The notes under the pieces are model-generated. The model searched no databases and was not told where the DNA came from. It was given only the letters and a program-made list of their open reading frames with translations. From Sphingobacteriales bacterium (GTDB taxonomy: Bacteria > Bacteroidota > Bacteroidia > Chitinophagales > UBA2359), in NCBI GenBank assembly GCA_016711295.1, contig JADJTE010000017.1:39785-103784 (forward strand): a stretch of 64,000 nucleotides of DNA, given 5' to 3'. Positions 29,198 to 39,228 of this stretch are shown in pieces. Made by a program: the position numbers and the translations under genes. Position 1 is the first letter of the stretch. Every line of letters starts with the position of its first letter.

Positions 29198-29238
29198 AGG
29201 AAAAAACAGATCATTTACAACGCGAAAGAGGCAAAAAT

Positions 29239-30018
29239 TTATGATGTGAGCTTATCTTCGCTGTCTTTTTCGCTAATGGCATCGCGCAAGTTGACGGGTT
29301 TGGCAGAAGCGCGGCGCATTCGCATATTGAGCAGTTCGAGCGCAAAAGAGAAAAACATCGTAAAATAGACATAACCTTTGGGCACGTGTAGGTGAAGCTC
29401 TTCGGGCATACCTTCGCCGATAAGTGTTACGCCGATGAGGATTAAGAAACTCAATGCCAACATCTTCAAACTGGGGTGGCGTTCGATAAAATCGCTAATA
29501 CTATTGACAAATATCAGCATTACCAGCATTGAAATAAGTACGGCAATTATCATAATAGACAAATGGTCGACTAAACCCACAGCGGTTAATATTGAATCGA
29601 ACGAGAAAACGATGTCGAGCAATACAATTTGTATAATGATTTGGGTAAAACTTGCCGCTTTGCTTGGATTGCTATCGCCTTCTACGCCCTCCAATTTATC
29701 GTGTATTTCGGTAGTGGCTTTATAAATAAGGAAAACACCGCCTAAGAGCAAGATAATGTCGCGCCAACTAAACCCGTAATGCGCGATATGAAACACGGGG
29801 TCTTTGAGGCTCACTAACCAACTGGCAAAAGCCAATAGAATGAGGCGCATACCCAAAGCCAAGCCTAACCCGATGCGGCGAGCAAGCGGCTGTTGTTCTT
29901 TGGGAAGTTTACCCGATATAATGGATAAAAACACCAAATTGTCTATCCCCAACACGATTTCCATGAAAGTCAGGGTGACGAGGCTCAATAAATTTTCGGG
30001 AGTAAATAGTATGTCCAT
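29239..30018 (-). CDS. TerC family integral membrane protein
   Basis: A polytopic membrane protein of about 259 residues with the TerC signature EIVLGIDNLVFLSI near the N-terminus and the matching DIVFSFDSILTAVGL in the second half. These acidic repeats are characteristic of the TerC/Alx family, implicated in metal ion (manganese) efflux and tellurite resistance. The start at 30018 (MDILFTPENL) is preferred over an upstream ATG because a TACTTTTG box lies at 30032-30039. The tail is cytoplasmic and acidic (DAISEKDSEDKLTS). Confidence 0.9.
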   Translation of the reverse strand: MDILFTPENLLSLVTLTFMEIVLGIDNLVFLSIISGKLPKEQQPLARRIGLGLALGMRLILLAFASWLVSLKDPVFHIAHYGFSWRDIILLLGGVFLIYKATTEIHDKLEGVEGDSNPSKAASFTQIIIQIVLLDIVFSFDSILTAVGLVDHLSIMIIAVLISMLVMLIFVNSISDFIERHPSLKMLALSFLILIGVTLIGEGMPEELHLHVPKGYVYFTMFFSFALELLNMRMRRASAKPVNLRDAISEKDSEDKLTS

Positions 30019-30031
30019 AATATAACGAATA

Positions 30032-30039
30032 CAAAAGTA
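30032..30039 (-). promoter_or_regulatory. TAnnTTTG promoter box for the TerC gene
   Basis: Reads TACTTTTG on the minus strand, 13 bp before the proposed TerC ATG at 30018. Its position supports the shorter start. Confidence 0.5.
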
Positions 30040-30106
30040 TGGTAATGCGCCACAGGTCATTGCTCATGCTGCGCATTACCCATATAAAATTAAAGGAAGT
30101 AGGCGA

Positions 30107-31045
30107 TTAAGCAGGTAAGTTCATGCCGTCCAAAACCGACATCACGTCCTTGACGGCATTGGCAGATTGGTTGAGTAACGCTTTTTCATCTTCGTTCAAT
30201 TGTAGTTCGATGATTTTTTCGATACCATTTTTGCCCAATACGACGGGTGCGCCCAAGTAAATATCGGTCAATCCATATTCGCCTTGTAGCCACGCGCAGC
30301 AGGGGTAGATGCGTTGCTCATTGCGGACGATAGACTCGACCATTTGGGCGGCAGCAGCACCAGGAGCATACCACGCCGAGGTCCCCATGAGTTTGACCAA
30401 CTCGCCGCCGCCGTTTTTGGTGCGTTCGACGATGGCATTGAGGCGGTCGGCGGCGACCAATTCGGTTACAGGAATGCCCGAAACAGTTGTGTAGCGGGGT
30501 AGCGGAACCATAGTATCGCCGTGTCCGCCCATAAGCACAGCTTGTATGTCTTTGGGCGAGCAACCTATTTCGCTGGCTAAAAAAGCGCGATAGCGGGCGG
30601 TGTCTAAGATGCCCGCCATACCAAACACACGCCGCGAATCGACTTTGGCAGTAAGGTAGGCGCAATAGGTCATTACGTCTAAGGGATTCGATACTACGAT
30701 AATGATGGCATTGGGCGAATGTTCGATGACGTTGCGCGTTACCGATGCCACGATATTGGCGTTGGTGCCGATGAGGTCGTCGCGGCTCATGCCCGGTTTG
30801 CGGGGTATACCCGACGTGATGACCACAACCGACGAACCAGCAGTAGCCGAATAATCGTTGGTAACGCCCTTGACGCGAGTGCTATAATAATTGATGGGGG
30901 CTGCTTGCCAAATATCTAAGGCTTTGCCTTCTGCCAAGCCCTCTTTGATGTCTAACAAAACGACCTCTTCGGCGTAATTGCCGCGTGCTACTACGTCGGC
31001 GCAGGTAGCACCTACGTTGCCCGCACCGATAACAGATATTTTCAT
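30107..31045 (-). CDS. mdh: Malate dehydrogenase (NAD-dependent)
   Basis: A 312-residue LDH/MDH-superfamily enzyme interconverting malate and oxaloacetate in the TCA cycle. The Rossmann motif GAGNVGATCAD is at residues 7-17. The substrate loop SGIPRKPGMSRDDL has the MDH-type arginines, VSNPLDVMTY follows, and the catalytic histidine is in GGHGDTMVP. Length and motifs match the bacterial MDH type 3 subgroup. A TACCTTTG box lies at 31079-31086 upstream. Confidence 0.96.
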   Translation of the reverse strand: MKISVIGAGNVGATCADVVARGNYAEEVVLLDIKEGLAEGKALDIWQAAPINYYSTRVKGVTNDYSATAGSSVVVITSGIPRKPGMSRDDLIGTNANIVASVTRNVIEHSPNAIIIVVSNPLDVMTYCAYLTAKVDSRRVFGMAGILDTARYRAFLASEIGCSPKDIQAVLMGGHGDTMVPLPRYTTVSGIPVTELVAADRLNAIVERTKNGGGELVKLMGTSAWYAPGAAAAQMVESIVRNEQRIYPCCAWLQGEYGLTDIYLGAPVVLGKNGIEKIIELQLNEDEKALLNQSANAVKDVMSVLDGMNLPA

Positions 31046-31078
31046 ACGGATAAAAACTTGGTTGGGAGTTTAGGGCGG

Positions 31079-31086
31079 CAAAGGTA
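31079..31086 (-). promoter_or_regulatory. TAnnTTTG promoter box for mdh
   Basis: Reads TACCTTTG on the minus strand, 33 bp upstream of the mdh ATG. Confidence 0.5.
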
Positions 31087-31184
31087 CGAAAAAAATGAGA
31101 TTCTTACTTTTTTGAGGAGTATTTATCCTTATTATCTACTTCGGTAGTTTGATATAGTGTCTATGCGATAGGTTGGGTATATGG

Positions 31185-31478
31185 TCAAAAGAAATCTTGT
31201 AAGGCTGCTACGTCGTAGCTTGGGGCACTATGGCTGCCTACCCAGAAAGACGGCGGTGCATCTATCAGCAAACATAGGACTGAGTCGCGTTCGGTGGTTT
31301 TATCTTTGAGTAAGGTTATTATTGCCGTTTTTATTTTGCTCAATTCTTTGTCGCTACATCGATAAATGATAAATAGCGATTTTTGGATGCGTGTACAACC
31401 CAATTGCCGCAGTTTTTTTGCCAATTTGCTGCGCAAGGGTGTAGCCGCAATATCATAGGCAATGCAGTAGGTGTTCAT
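31185..31478 (-). CDS. cas2: CRISPR-associated endoribonuclease/adaptation protein Cas2
   Basis: A 97-residue protein with the Cas2 ferredoxin-like pattern: CIAYDIAATPLRSKLAKKLRQLG with the conserved aspartate at the end of the first strand, followed by RIQKSLFIIYRCSDKEL. Cas2 is the structural dimer in the Cas1-Cas2 spacer-integration complex. It is on the same strand as cas1 but separated from it by a secreted-protein gene and a miniature element. No repeat-spacer array or interference genes are in the window. Confidence 0.9.
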   Translation of the reverse strand: MNTYCIAYDIAATPLRSKLAKKLRQLGCTRIQKSLFIIYRCSDKELSKIKTAIITLLKDKTTERDSVLCLLIDAPPSFWVGSHSAPSYDVAALQDFF

Positions 31479-31512
31479 AGTCGTGGGTATGTGGTGGTCG
31501 AGGTACGGAGAT

Positions 31513-32078
31513 TTAGCGCAATTTTTTTATGCCAAGTGCAGCCAATACCGCAGTTACGATAAGTGCTACAAGTTGGTAAAATTCGGATAGGTAGAGCCCT
31601 CTCGGTGCGGGTTGTTTTTTGTGTTCGTTATTGGCGGCGAGGTTGCTAATCTCCTGCGAGCTTAGAGATGTAGGGTGGGCGCGGTGTCGGTCGGTAGGCA
31701 CTTGCACGATAGAATCAGAGGGCATTTTATAGAGCCAAAACCGCACACCGCCATGCCCGCCGCAAGCACCACGCCCCGCATTTTCTTGCACATTATAATC
31801 CATACAGATGCAGCCTATTTTTTTGCCGTCGGTGTTTGGGCTGCTATATCGGGTGCTTTTTTCGCCCTCTATATCCGAGGTTCTGAAAATGTTCCACCAA
31901 TCGTCATCGTCGTCGCCATCGTTATTATCCGTATCGGTGGTATCGGGTTCGGCAGCGGTTGGAGGCAGTTTGGCTTCTTGGGTCGAGGTTTGGGCTGTGT
32001 GTATAGGAGGCTAAACCCGCATAGCCATCCTATTAGCAGCGCGGTACGCCATCGGGATATTATTATTGGTCGGGGCAT
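31513..32078 (-). CDS. Small secreted/membrane protein with acidic linker and GRGACGGHGG motif
   Basis: About 185 residues when one frameshift near 32000 is bridged. The N-terminal frame (31869-32078) gives a signal peptide ending ...WLCGFSLLYT. The next frame gives an acidic stretch (DNNDGDDDDDWW), then CICMDYNVQENAGRGACGGHGGVRFW, with three cysteines and a glycine-rich loop. A polar linker and a C-terminal hydrophobic helix (YQLVALIVTAVLAALGIKK) follow. The Cys/Gly-His-Gly-Gly pattern resembles the small extracytoplasmic motif of DUF3761-like proteins, but this is only a resemblance. Function is unknown. Its place between cas1 and cas2 is odd and may be coincidental. Confidence 0.6.
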
Positions 32079-32160
32079 AGCAATTGACGATTTAGGGTTA
32101 ACGATTGAGGCAAATCAATATTCGCCCAATATTCAGACGATTTATGATTTATGATTGGTC

Positions 32161-32292
32161 GTAACTATTTAGGGTATGGGATAATGGGTATGGGGTAATG
32201 GGCAATACCCATCTAATAATGCCCGAAATCATTGCATATTTGATTAGAAATAGCTATTCTTGGGGACTGCCCCTATAAGGCTAAATAGTTAC
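32161..32292 (-). mobile_element. Miniature inverted-repeat element, copy 3
   Basis: A 132-bp element with ends GTAACTATTTAG and CTAAATAGTTAC, in inverse orientation to copies 1 and 2. It has an exact 8-bp target duplication GATTGGTC (32153-32160 and 32293-32300). The right duplication overlaps the first base of the cas1 stop codon, so the insertion sits directly behind cas1. Confidence 0.93.
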
Positions 32293-32299
32293 GATTGGT

Positions 32300-33318
32300 C
32301 TAAGTATTGGTAGAGTCAAAATTGCGCATTTGAGTAGCTAATAGTTGTGCATTGAGGTCTATTTGTAGGTTTCGGCGCATTTGCCTACCGTGATACATAG
32401 TTTTTTGGTTCAGGAAGTTGAGAAAAGCCGACACAACTATATTTTTTTGTGTTGTTAGGCGCACGCCTTCGCCCTCAATCTCGACAAATGCGTCGAGGTT
32501 GATCATATTTTGCTGGCATAGCCCAATGGCGGTTATGTCAGCCCCAAGGTCGGTATGGTTCTATGCAGTCATATACCATCGTTATTTTTTGATATTCGTC
32601 GGCGTGCAATATGCCCATATACGGGTCTATTCCTGCCTTGACCAAAGCCATTTCGACCATTACATACAACATACCGTATAAATAATTGAGCAAGGAATTG
32701 AAAGCATCAAAGGCAGGGTGGCGCGAGCGTTTGTCGAAATAAAACGTGGCAGGTAGGCAGTGCGCAATAGTTCCGGAAGTAATGGCGCGAGGCATTTCCC
32801 TCCCAGCCGCGCAGCATGGGAGCCTGCTGCTCGAAGTCGGCGGCATTGTCGGGAGGACTCCATGCCGCTAACTGCTCGCTGACGCTATTAATAACGCGGT
32901 CGGCTTTTTGGTATTCGTTGGCAAAATCGGCTTGTTGCCATAGTGGGCTTTGCCGCAGTTGTTGCAATACGTCGTATTGAGCGGCTATTTTGCGTAGCAA
33001 TTGCTGTCGGGCCCAATCAAAACCTCTTGGGTGTTGGGCAAACAAGGCCTGTTTTTTGCGTATTGTAACTATCGAACCGTAGGCTTGAGTCCAGATAATG
33101 CCCTTTGGGCGGTCGATACCGTCTATCAATACTACGGGTATTTGGTTCTCTATTGCCAACATCAGGGCATTGGTGCTTACCCCTACGCCCTTGCTCAAAA
33201 AAATGGCATTTACTTGACGGACAGGCAGTAGGTGTGCTTCGCTGTTTTTGGGTTTTACACAAAACATTTGGTTTTTTACGCTCAAATAAGACCCATAAGA
33301 ATCGATAAACAGTTGCAT
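32300..33318 (-). CDS. cas1: CRISPR-associated integrase Cas1 (three frameshifts)
   Basis: About 338 residues when frames are joined. The N-terminal beta domain begins MQLFIDSYGSYLSVKNQMF. The catalytic glutamate is in GWEGNASRHYF, the catalytic histidine in MGILHADEYQK, and the third acidic site is the DCIEP region. The end is QMRRNLQIDLNAQLLATQMRNF. Shifts near 32775 and 32748 lie around ELLRTAYLP / ATFYFDKRSRHPAFDAF, and another near 32540. Open stretches are 32707-33318, 32538-32846 and 32300-32506. All catalytic positions are conserved, so the breaks are probably sequencing errors. Cas1 integrates new spacers; the CRISPR subtype cannot be assigned here. Confidence 0.88.
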
Positions 33319-33562
33319 AGGCGATAATAGGGTAGGGGAGATGGCAGGCGCAAAATCATTGCCAAGCTATGGTGCGTATGGCTGCGTAATATTACGCATT
33401 ATGCTTGGTTTTTTGACCCAATTTGCGTTACTTTTTTTTAAGATAAATAATACCATAAAAATAATAATTTAAAATTATTTGTTTTATTCATGCCGCAGCA
33501 CATTAGAAACCAGCAAATAAGCAAAAGTGAGCCTTTTATATGCAGTTTTATCGGCTAAACCT

Positions 33563-33570
33563 TACCTTTG
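33563..33570 (+). promoter_or_regulatory. TAnnTTTG promoter box for the TonB-dependent receptor
   Basis: TACCTTTG lies 71 bp before the ATG at 33641 and 14 bp before an in-frame ATG at 33584. The 322-bp stretch between cas1 and the receptor is otherwise A/T-rich without a recognisable gene. Confidence 0.5.
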
Positions 33571-33640
33571 CCCTACCCATTATATGAATACAGCCCTGTT
33601 AAGCGCAATATTTTTCTATTTTCATTATTTCGACCTGTTT

Positions 33641-36295
33641 ATGCAACACATTTACACCTTATTATTCTTATGCAGCCTCGTTTTTATTAGTCCTCACTTG
33701 TTAGGACAGGGTAATTTGTCGGGCAAAGTAGCTGACGAGAGCGGCAATGCCCTTATCGGAGTTAGCATTTATGAGCGCGGCACGCTCAACGGCGCGGTTA
33801 CTAATTTAGAGGGGCAATATTCGCTTACCTACAAAGGCACGAAGCCCGTTATTGTGTTTAGCTATATTGGCTACCAAACCCAAGAAATCAGCCTCGCAGT
33901 TGGGCAAAATTCCTTAGATGTGGTGCTAAAAGAAGGCGTTACGCTCAATAATGTTGAGATAGTCGGCAGCCGTAGCCTCAACCGCTCGTCGACCGAAACG
34001 CCCGTAGCTATCGACATTATAGATGTGCGCGACGTGACCAACGACGTAGGGCAATTAGACATTCACCAACTTTTGCAATATGCTGCGCCCTCGTTTAATG
34101 CCAATCGGCAGAGCGGTTCTGATGGCTCTGACCACATAGACCCCGCCACCATCAGGGGTTTGGGACCCGACCAAACTTTGGTGCTGCTCAACGGCAAGCG
34201 CCGCCACCAATCGTCTCTCATCAACGTATATGGCACACGCGGGCGCGGCAATACGGGCACCGACCTCAATACCATTCCGGCGGCAGCTATCGAGCGCATC
34301 GAAATATTGCGAGACGGCGCAGCAGCCCAATACGGCTCTGATGCCATAGCGGGCGTTATGAATATTGTACTCAAAACGGGCGCATCACCCCTAAGCCTCA
34401 ACGTCAATGCGGGAGCGCACCAAACGCGCAATGTGCCTGACAAATCGTTTGACGGTTTTAATACCCAAATCAATGCCAATTACGGCATAGGCATCGGCGA
34501 AAAAGGCTATGTCAACCTGACTGCTGATTATTGGATGCGCAATCATACGAACCGCCCTGCCGACGCAGGTTTGCCCGTCTATCGCCGACAATTTGGCGAC
34601 GCTTCCTTAGACCAATTTACAACTATGTTTAATGCCCGCATCGATTTGGGCGAAAATAGCCATTTTTACAGCTTTGGGGGTTATAACCAGCGTTCAGCCG
34701 ATGCCTACGCTTGGACGCGCTTTGCCGACAGCGACCGCAATATACCAGCCATATATCCCAACGGTTTTGACCCCATCATACGGTCGGTCATCAGCGACAA
34801 ATCGCTCTCGGCGGGCATACGCACCCGTTTGGCGCATTGGGACGCCGATTTTAACAATACTTTCGGCATTAACCGCTTTGGGTTTTTTGTCGACAGCACC
34901 CTTAACCGCTCTTTGGGTATGGCAACGCCTACCCGTTTCGATGCGGGCGGTTTTCAGTTTAGCCAAAACACAACGGGCTTAACGCTATCGCACTATTACG
35001 ATTCAGTGCTCAAAGGCACTAACGTAGCTATGGGCGCAGAATATCGCATAGACAACTACCAAATTTTTGCAGGTGAAGAAGCCTCTTGGCGCAACTATGG
35101 GTTTATAGATACCGTTGTAAATGGCGTAGTGACCACCTTAGATAAAATGGGCGTAGCAGGTGGCTCGCAAGGTTTTCCTGGTTTTCGCCCTGCTAACGAG
35201 GTCAATGAGACGCGCAGCAACTTGGGCATATTTTTAGACTTTGAATTTAATATCACCGACCGTTGGATGCTTGGTTTGGCAGGCAGATACGAGACATATA
35301 GCGATTTTGGCAGTACGTTTAATCCCAAAATAGCTACGCGCTACGAAATAAGCAAAAATTTTGCCTTACGCGCTTCGGCAAGCACGGGTTTCCGCGCTCC
35401 TTCCTTAGCTCAGGTCTATTACAATTCGGTCTTTACCAACGTCATACAAGGCGTGCCCATCGACGCGCTCATCGCCACCAACCAGAGCAATGTAACTCGC
35501 GCCTTGGGTATACCTGCCCTGACCGAAGAGTCATCTCGCAATGCGGCGGCGGGTTTTACCCTCAAATTGGGCAAAGGTTTCACAGCTACTGTAGATGGTT
35601 ATTTTATCGATGTAAAAGACCGTATCGTGCTCACGGGTTCGTTTGATGCTACCGACGAGGGTTTGCCCCAATCGGTGCGCGATGCTTTGAACGAACTAAA
35701 AGTAGGTGTCGCACAATTTTTTACCAATGCCGTAGACACGCGCACTAAGGGCATCGATGTGGTATTGTCCTATTCGCGCCATTTTGGCGAACACCGCCTA
35801 CGTACTTCTTTGGCAGGCAATTTCAACCAAATGGAGGTGCTTGAAGTCAAAACTAACGAACAATTGGCAGGCTTAGAAGATTATTACTTTGGACCGCGCG
35901 AAAAAGCCTTTTTGTTGGCATCGGCACCGCCCTCCAAAATCAACCTCACCATAGATTATAAATATCGCAAATTAAATGTTAATGCTCGTGCCGTGCGCTT
36001 TGGTGGTGTTACACTTATAGATTGGTACGACACCGAAGACAAATATGCCGCTGCTACAGTATTCGATTTGTCGGTCGGCTATGAAATATGCAAATATTTT
36101 GGGATTACCTTGGGCGCATCTAACCTACTCGACGCATATCCGAACAAAACAGATGCCTCCGTAGACGACGATGGCGACCCCAGCACTCCCGACTATCATA
36201 CCGTAATGGAAACCGAAGGCGGCGGCATGTGGGACCCCGTACAAATGGGTATGAACGGGCGTTATTTGTTTGCCCGCGCTTCGTTCAAATTATAA
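33641..36295 (+). CDS. TonB-dependent outer-membrane receptor
   Basis: About 884 residues. It has a signal peptide (MQHIYTLLFLCSLVFISPHLLGQ), a carboxypeptidase-regulatory-like beta-sandwich (GKVADESGNALIGVSIYERG...VVLKEG), and a plug domain with TIRGLGPDQTLVLLNGKRRH and IERIEILRDGAAAQYGSDAIAG. A long beta-barrel with paired aromatic strands follows and ends in FARASFKL, the typical C-terminal strand. It imports an unidentified substrate across the outer membrane using TonB energy. No SusD-like partner is adjacent, so it is not a SusCD pair. The frame is open upstream to 33527, but the signal peptide supports 33641. Confidence 0.9.
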   Translation: MQHIYTLLFLCSLVFISPHLLGQGNLSGKVADESGNALIGVSIYERGTLNGAVTNLEGQYSLTYKGTKPVIVFSYIGYQTQEISLAVGQNSLDVVLKEGVTLNNVEIVGSRSLNRSSTETPVAIDIIDVRDVTNDVGQLDIHQLLQYAAPSFNANRQSGSDGSDHIDPATIRGLGPDQTLVLLNGKRRHQSSLINVYGTRGRGNTGTDLNTIPAAAIERIEILRDGAAAQYGSDAIAGVMNIVLKTGASPLSLNVNAGAHQTRNVPDKSFDGFNTQINANYGIGIGEKGYVNLTADYWMRNHTNRPADAGLPVYRRQFGDASLDQFTTMFNARIDLGENSHFYSFGGYNQRSADAYAWTRFADSDRNIPAIYPNGFDPIIRSVISDKSLSAGIRTRLAHWDADFNNTFGINRFGFFVDSTLNRSLGMATPTRFDAGGFQFSQNTTGLTLSHYYDSVLKGTNVAMGAEYRIDNYQIFAGEEASWRNYGFIDTVVNGVVTTLDKMGVAGGSQGFPGFRPANEVNETRSNLGIFLDFEFNITDRWMLGLAGRYETYSDFGSTFNPKIATRYEISKNFALRASASTGFRAPSLAQVYYNSVFTNVIQGVPIDALIATNQSNVTRALGIPALTEESSRNAAAGFTLKLGKGFTATVDGYFIDVKDRIVLTGSFDATDEGLPQSVRDALNELKVGVAQFFTNAVDTRTKGIDVVLSYSRHFGEHRLRTSLAGNFNQMEVLEVKTNEQLAGLEDYYFGPREKAFLLASAPPSKINLTIDYKYRKLNVNARAVRFGGVTLIDWYDTEDKYAAATVFDLSVGYEICKYFGITLGASNLLDAYPNKTDASVDDDGDPSTPDYHTVMETEGGGMWDPVQMGMNGRYLFARASFKL

Positions 36296-36320
36296 GTAGA
36301 AATCGCCATTTTTTTGCTTG

Positions 36321-36360
36321 TTATTCGTAGCGCGATGTTCAAAAACCGCGCTACGAATAA
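36321..36360. terminator. Perfect 14-bp hairpin after the TonB receptor
   Basis: TTATTCGTAGCGCG (36321-36334) pairs perfectly with CGCGCTACGAATAA (36347-36360) around a 12-base loop, 25 bp after the receptor stop. A T run precedes rather than follows it on the plus strand. Confidence 0.65.
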
Positions 36361-36425
36361 CAGACAATCCCCAAAACATTCGTTATGGGCAGAAAAAACG
36401 GCGAAGGTATTCTAAACCCTCCCGA

Positions 36426-37409
36426 ATGATACAATTATTTAAAACGTCATCATGGTTGGCTTTGGTCGTATTGTGGTTATACACTATTATGCTCAATGCC
36501 AACCTTATTGTCCATTTGCCTGACATCGCGCTTGCCGATACCGCTACGCCGTTCTATGCCGCTTGTGCCTCGCTCATAGAACGTATAGGAGGAGATAATC
36601 CCTACTTGCCTATAATGCTTTATGTAGGCGCAGTTTTTTTGCAATCCATTATGCTCAATGCGGCGGTCAATAATTATCGTTTGTTCGAGTCGCGCAATTA
36701 TGTAGTGGCATTGTCTTATATTACACTCGCCGCTTTGTTCAATGAATATCTATATTGGAGCGCACCCTTTTTAGCCGTGTTTCCGCTCCTATTTGCCTTA
36801 GAACGCCTTATGAACAGCTATGACGACCATACCTATGCCGAACCTTACGACGTGGGTTTGTCGGTTGGCATTGCTTCCCTGCTCTATCTGCCTGCGGGTA
36901 TATTGTTTTTATTTGCGGTCATATCGCTATCGATGTTGCGGGCTTTTACGTGGCGGCATTGGCTCTTGTGCTTGGGCGGCATTGGCACTGCCTATTTTTT
37001 GGTCGGTACTTACTATTTTTATACCGACCGCCTCGAACAGACGGTCATTACCCATTTTAGCCATGTCACAACAGGCGTAGCCCATATCAAGCTACAATTT
37101 TGGCAAGTAGGAGCAAAAATGCTCTTGTTGGGCGGCGTATTGCTGCTGGCATTGGGCTATTTTCAGCAAGAATATTACCGCAGCATGGTCAAAATACGCA
37201 AATATATGACAGTTATCACTTATTTATTGGCAGTAGGCATAGTTATGTTCTTTTTTATCGAGCGTTTTACCTTAGCACCGCTTGCTACGACCCTCGTAGG
37301 CGCGGCAGTGCTTTGGGGTTATGCCCTATATCATATCCGCCGCACCCGCACCGTGGAACTGCTGCACCTTAGTTTGATGGCGGCTATTTTGTTGTTACAA
37401 TATTTATGA
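36426..37409 (+). CDS. DUF6427-like integral membrane protein
   Basis: About 327 residues with roughly ten hydrophobic segments, for example WLALVVLWLYTIML, LPIMLYVGAVFLQSIML and LGGVLLLALGYF. The layout, with an early LNAAVNNYRLFESRNYV and the LYWSAPFLAVFPLLFALERLM region, resembles the Bacteroidota family DUF6427. No function is known. The start at 36426 (MIQLFKTSSW) avoids an upstream extension that would run through the hairpin. Confidence 0.75.
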   Translation: MIQLFKTSSWLALVVLWLYTIMLNANLIVHLPDIALADTATPFYAACASLIERIGGDNPYLPIMLYVGAVFLQSIMLNAAVNNYRLFESRNYVVALSYITLAALFNEYLYWSAPFLAVFPLLFALERLMNSYDDHTYAEPYDVGLSVGIASLLYLPAGILFLFAVISLSMLRAFTWRHWLLCLGGIGTAYFLVGTYYFYTDRLEQTVITHFSHVTTGVAHIKLQFWQVGAKMLLLGGVLLLALGYFQQEYYRSMVKIRKYMTVITYLLAVGIVMFFFIERFTLAPLATTLVGAAVLWGYALYHIRRTRTVELLHLSLMAAILLLQYL

Positions 37410-37582
37410 CATTTATTTTGATGTATACTTATTCGTGATTCGCTGCCTACCGAGCATTTTCAGCGTTACTTACGCAGAAATGTAGCTCTCTTGAAAAAAT
37501 ATTGCCTTGTGCCTACGTCATCGATATTTCCACAAATTAGAGCAGAACCGAAAGATAGCCCATAAACCTTAGCCTAATAACC

Positions 37583-38580
37583 ATGACCAAAAAAATTCTT
37601 ATTCTGGGTGGCACTGCCTTTGTCGGGCGTGCTATTGTAGAGCAACTTTGTTGAGCGGCGAACAATACGACATCACGCTGTTTAATCGCGGCAAGACCAA
37701 TGCCGACCTATTCCCGCAATTATCTCGCCTGCACGGCAACCGCGAAATAGCCGCCGATGTAGCTGCTCTGCCCGCCACCGATTGGGACGCAGTTATCGAT
37801 GTATCGGGCTATTTCCCGCTATCACTCCAACGCATAGTAGATAAACTTAGCGGGCATGTAGGGCGTTATGTCTTTGTCTCTACTGCATCGGTATATAATT
37901 TTGCCGAAGCCACAGGCACACCCATCACCGAAGATTTCGCGCTCGAAACGTGTAGCGAAGCCGAAAAATCTGACATGGTATGGCAACTTATGGCAAACGC
38001 AAAGTTGCCTGCGAATCGGTATTGCTGCAAAGCGGTATAGATACAATTGTGCTGCGCCCGCCGTTATCTATGGCGCAAACGACCTTTCGACAGGCATTAT
38101 TACTGGCTGTATCGCGCCAAAAAGCAAAGCCGCATTATGATACCCGCCGAAACACATAGCGCAACCCTGCACAACGCGACCTATGTAGGCGATTTTGCCC
38201 GCATCGTCGAGGCTGCTTTGCACGTTGCCCAACACCGACAAATATATAATGCCGTCACGCACCCAATAGCGTCGCTGCGCGAGGTAGTACAAGCTATGGC
38301 AAAGGCACTAGATACTAACCCGCAATGGATAGATGCACCAATTGACTTTTTAGAAGCAGAAAAAATACAGCCTTGGAGCGATATTCCGCTTTGGATAAAT
38401 GGCGATTTTTTAGCCTTAGATAATAGCCGCTTGCTTGCCGACCTACAACCCCAACTTACTCCCATGACCGATTCGTTTGCTCAAACTGCGCTATACTACG
38501 AATCGCGCGGCTGGCAAATACCCAAAGTAGGCATCTCGATAGAAGACGAAGAAGAAATGTTGTCTATTTTAACTGTTTAG
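37583..38580 (+). CDS. NAD-dependent epimerase/dehydratase family protein (SDR; frameshifted)
   Basis: About 330 residues when frames are joined. It begins MTKKILILGGTAFVGRAIVEQL, a nucleotide-binding GGTxFVG loop; the first frame stops after 23 codons near 37650. It continues as LLSGEQYDITLFNRGKTNAD, with VSTASVYNFAE and, after a shift near 37985, the catalytic YGKRK (Tyr-x3-Lys) and VLRPxVIYGAND. A further shift near 38110 leads to the C-terminal part ending EEMLSILTV. The family contains reductases and epimerases acting on sugars or isoflavone-like compounds; the substrate is unknown. The main open stretches are 37648-38040 and 38047-38580. Confidence 0.78.
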
Positions 38581-38632
38581 CGGCACCCAATTGACGATTT
38601 CGCTATCATTACAATAAATATACGCATTAAAG

Positions 38633-39218
38633 ATGTCCCATTTTTTTGCCGACGAAGGTTGGGCTTTGAGCGATTTTGCCCAATATTTTGCCGTTCATTG
38701 CCCTAAATGTCAAGGAAAAGCCGAAGTAGATGCAAGCAAACGCCTTCGGTGTGGTGCCTGTTTTCATACCGAAGTAGAAGGGCATTGGTATGGCGGAGCC
38801 GAATTGTTAGTACAAGTAAAATGCCGCGAATGTTACGCACCCATTCAAGCACGCGGAACGTGGTTGGGCAATTGGAATAGGCTAACGACTACTTGCTCGC
38901 GCTGTGGCGACACCTGCCAATACGAGGGTACTTTGATAAAGTTGCGATGCCACAAGGGCTTGATGACCGACCCGTATTTGGCTTACCGCTATGGTATCAG
39001 GCAAATTTTAAGGGCGATTTATTTTGGGCTTTCAATGCGGCGCACTTGCAATACTTATCGCGCTATGTGGCAGCAAAACATCGCGAGCGCGGTATTAGCC
39101 CTCGCAATACGATTAAAAAAATTCATCAATGCTTAGTCGCTTGCCCGATTTTATCCGTTCTGCCAAAAATAGAGATGATTTAAGCAAACTCATTGCCAAA
39201 CTATTGAATAAAATATAA
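38633..39218 (+). CDS. Zinc-ribbon protein of unknown function (two frameshifts)
   Basis: About 195 residues when joined. Four Cys-x2-Cys pairs, CPKC, CGAC, CREC and CSRC, together with CHKG suggest two zinc ribbons. The first open frame (38633-39136) leaves the correct frame near 38965. The following frame reads GLPLWYQANFKGDLFWAFNAAHLQYL..RYVAAKHRERG, and after a shift near 39125 the end is MLSRLPDFIRSAKNRDDLSKL. I recognise no specific function. It lies 11 bp before the PlsC gene and may be cotranscribed with it. Confidence 0.65.
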
Positions 39219-39228
39219 AATTATTGTT

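Noticed and set aside
33527..33640. Longer N-terminus for the TonB receptor starting at 33527 or 33584
   Set aside because: The signal peptide begins at 33641, and the upstream extension would bury it behind more than 19 extra residues.
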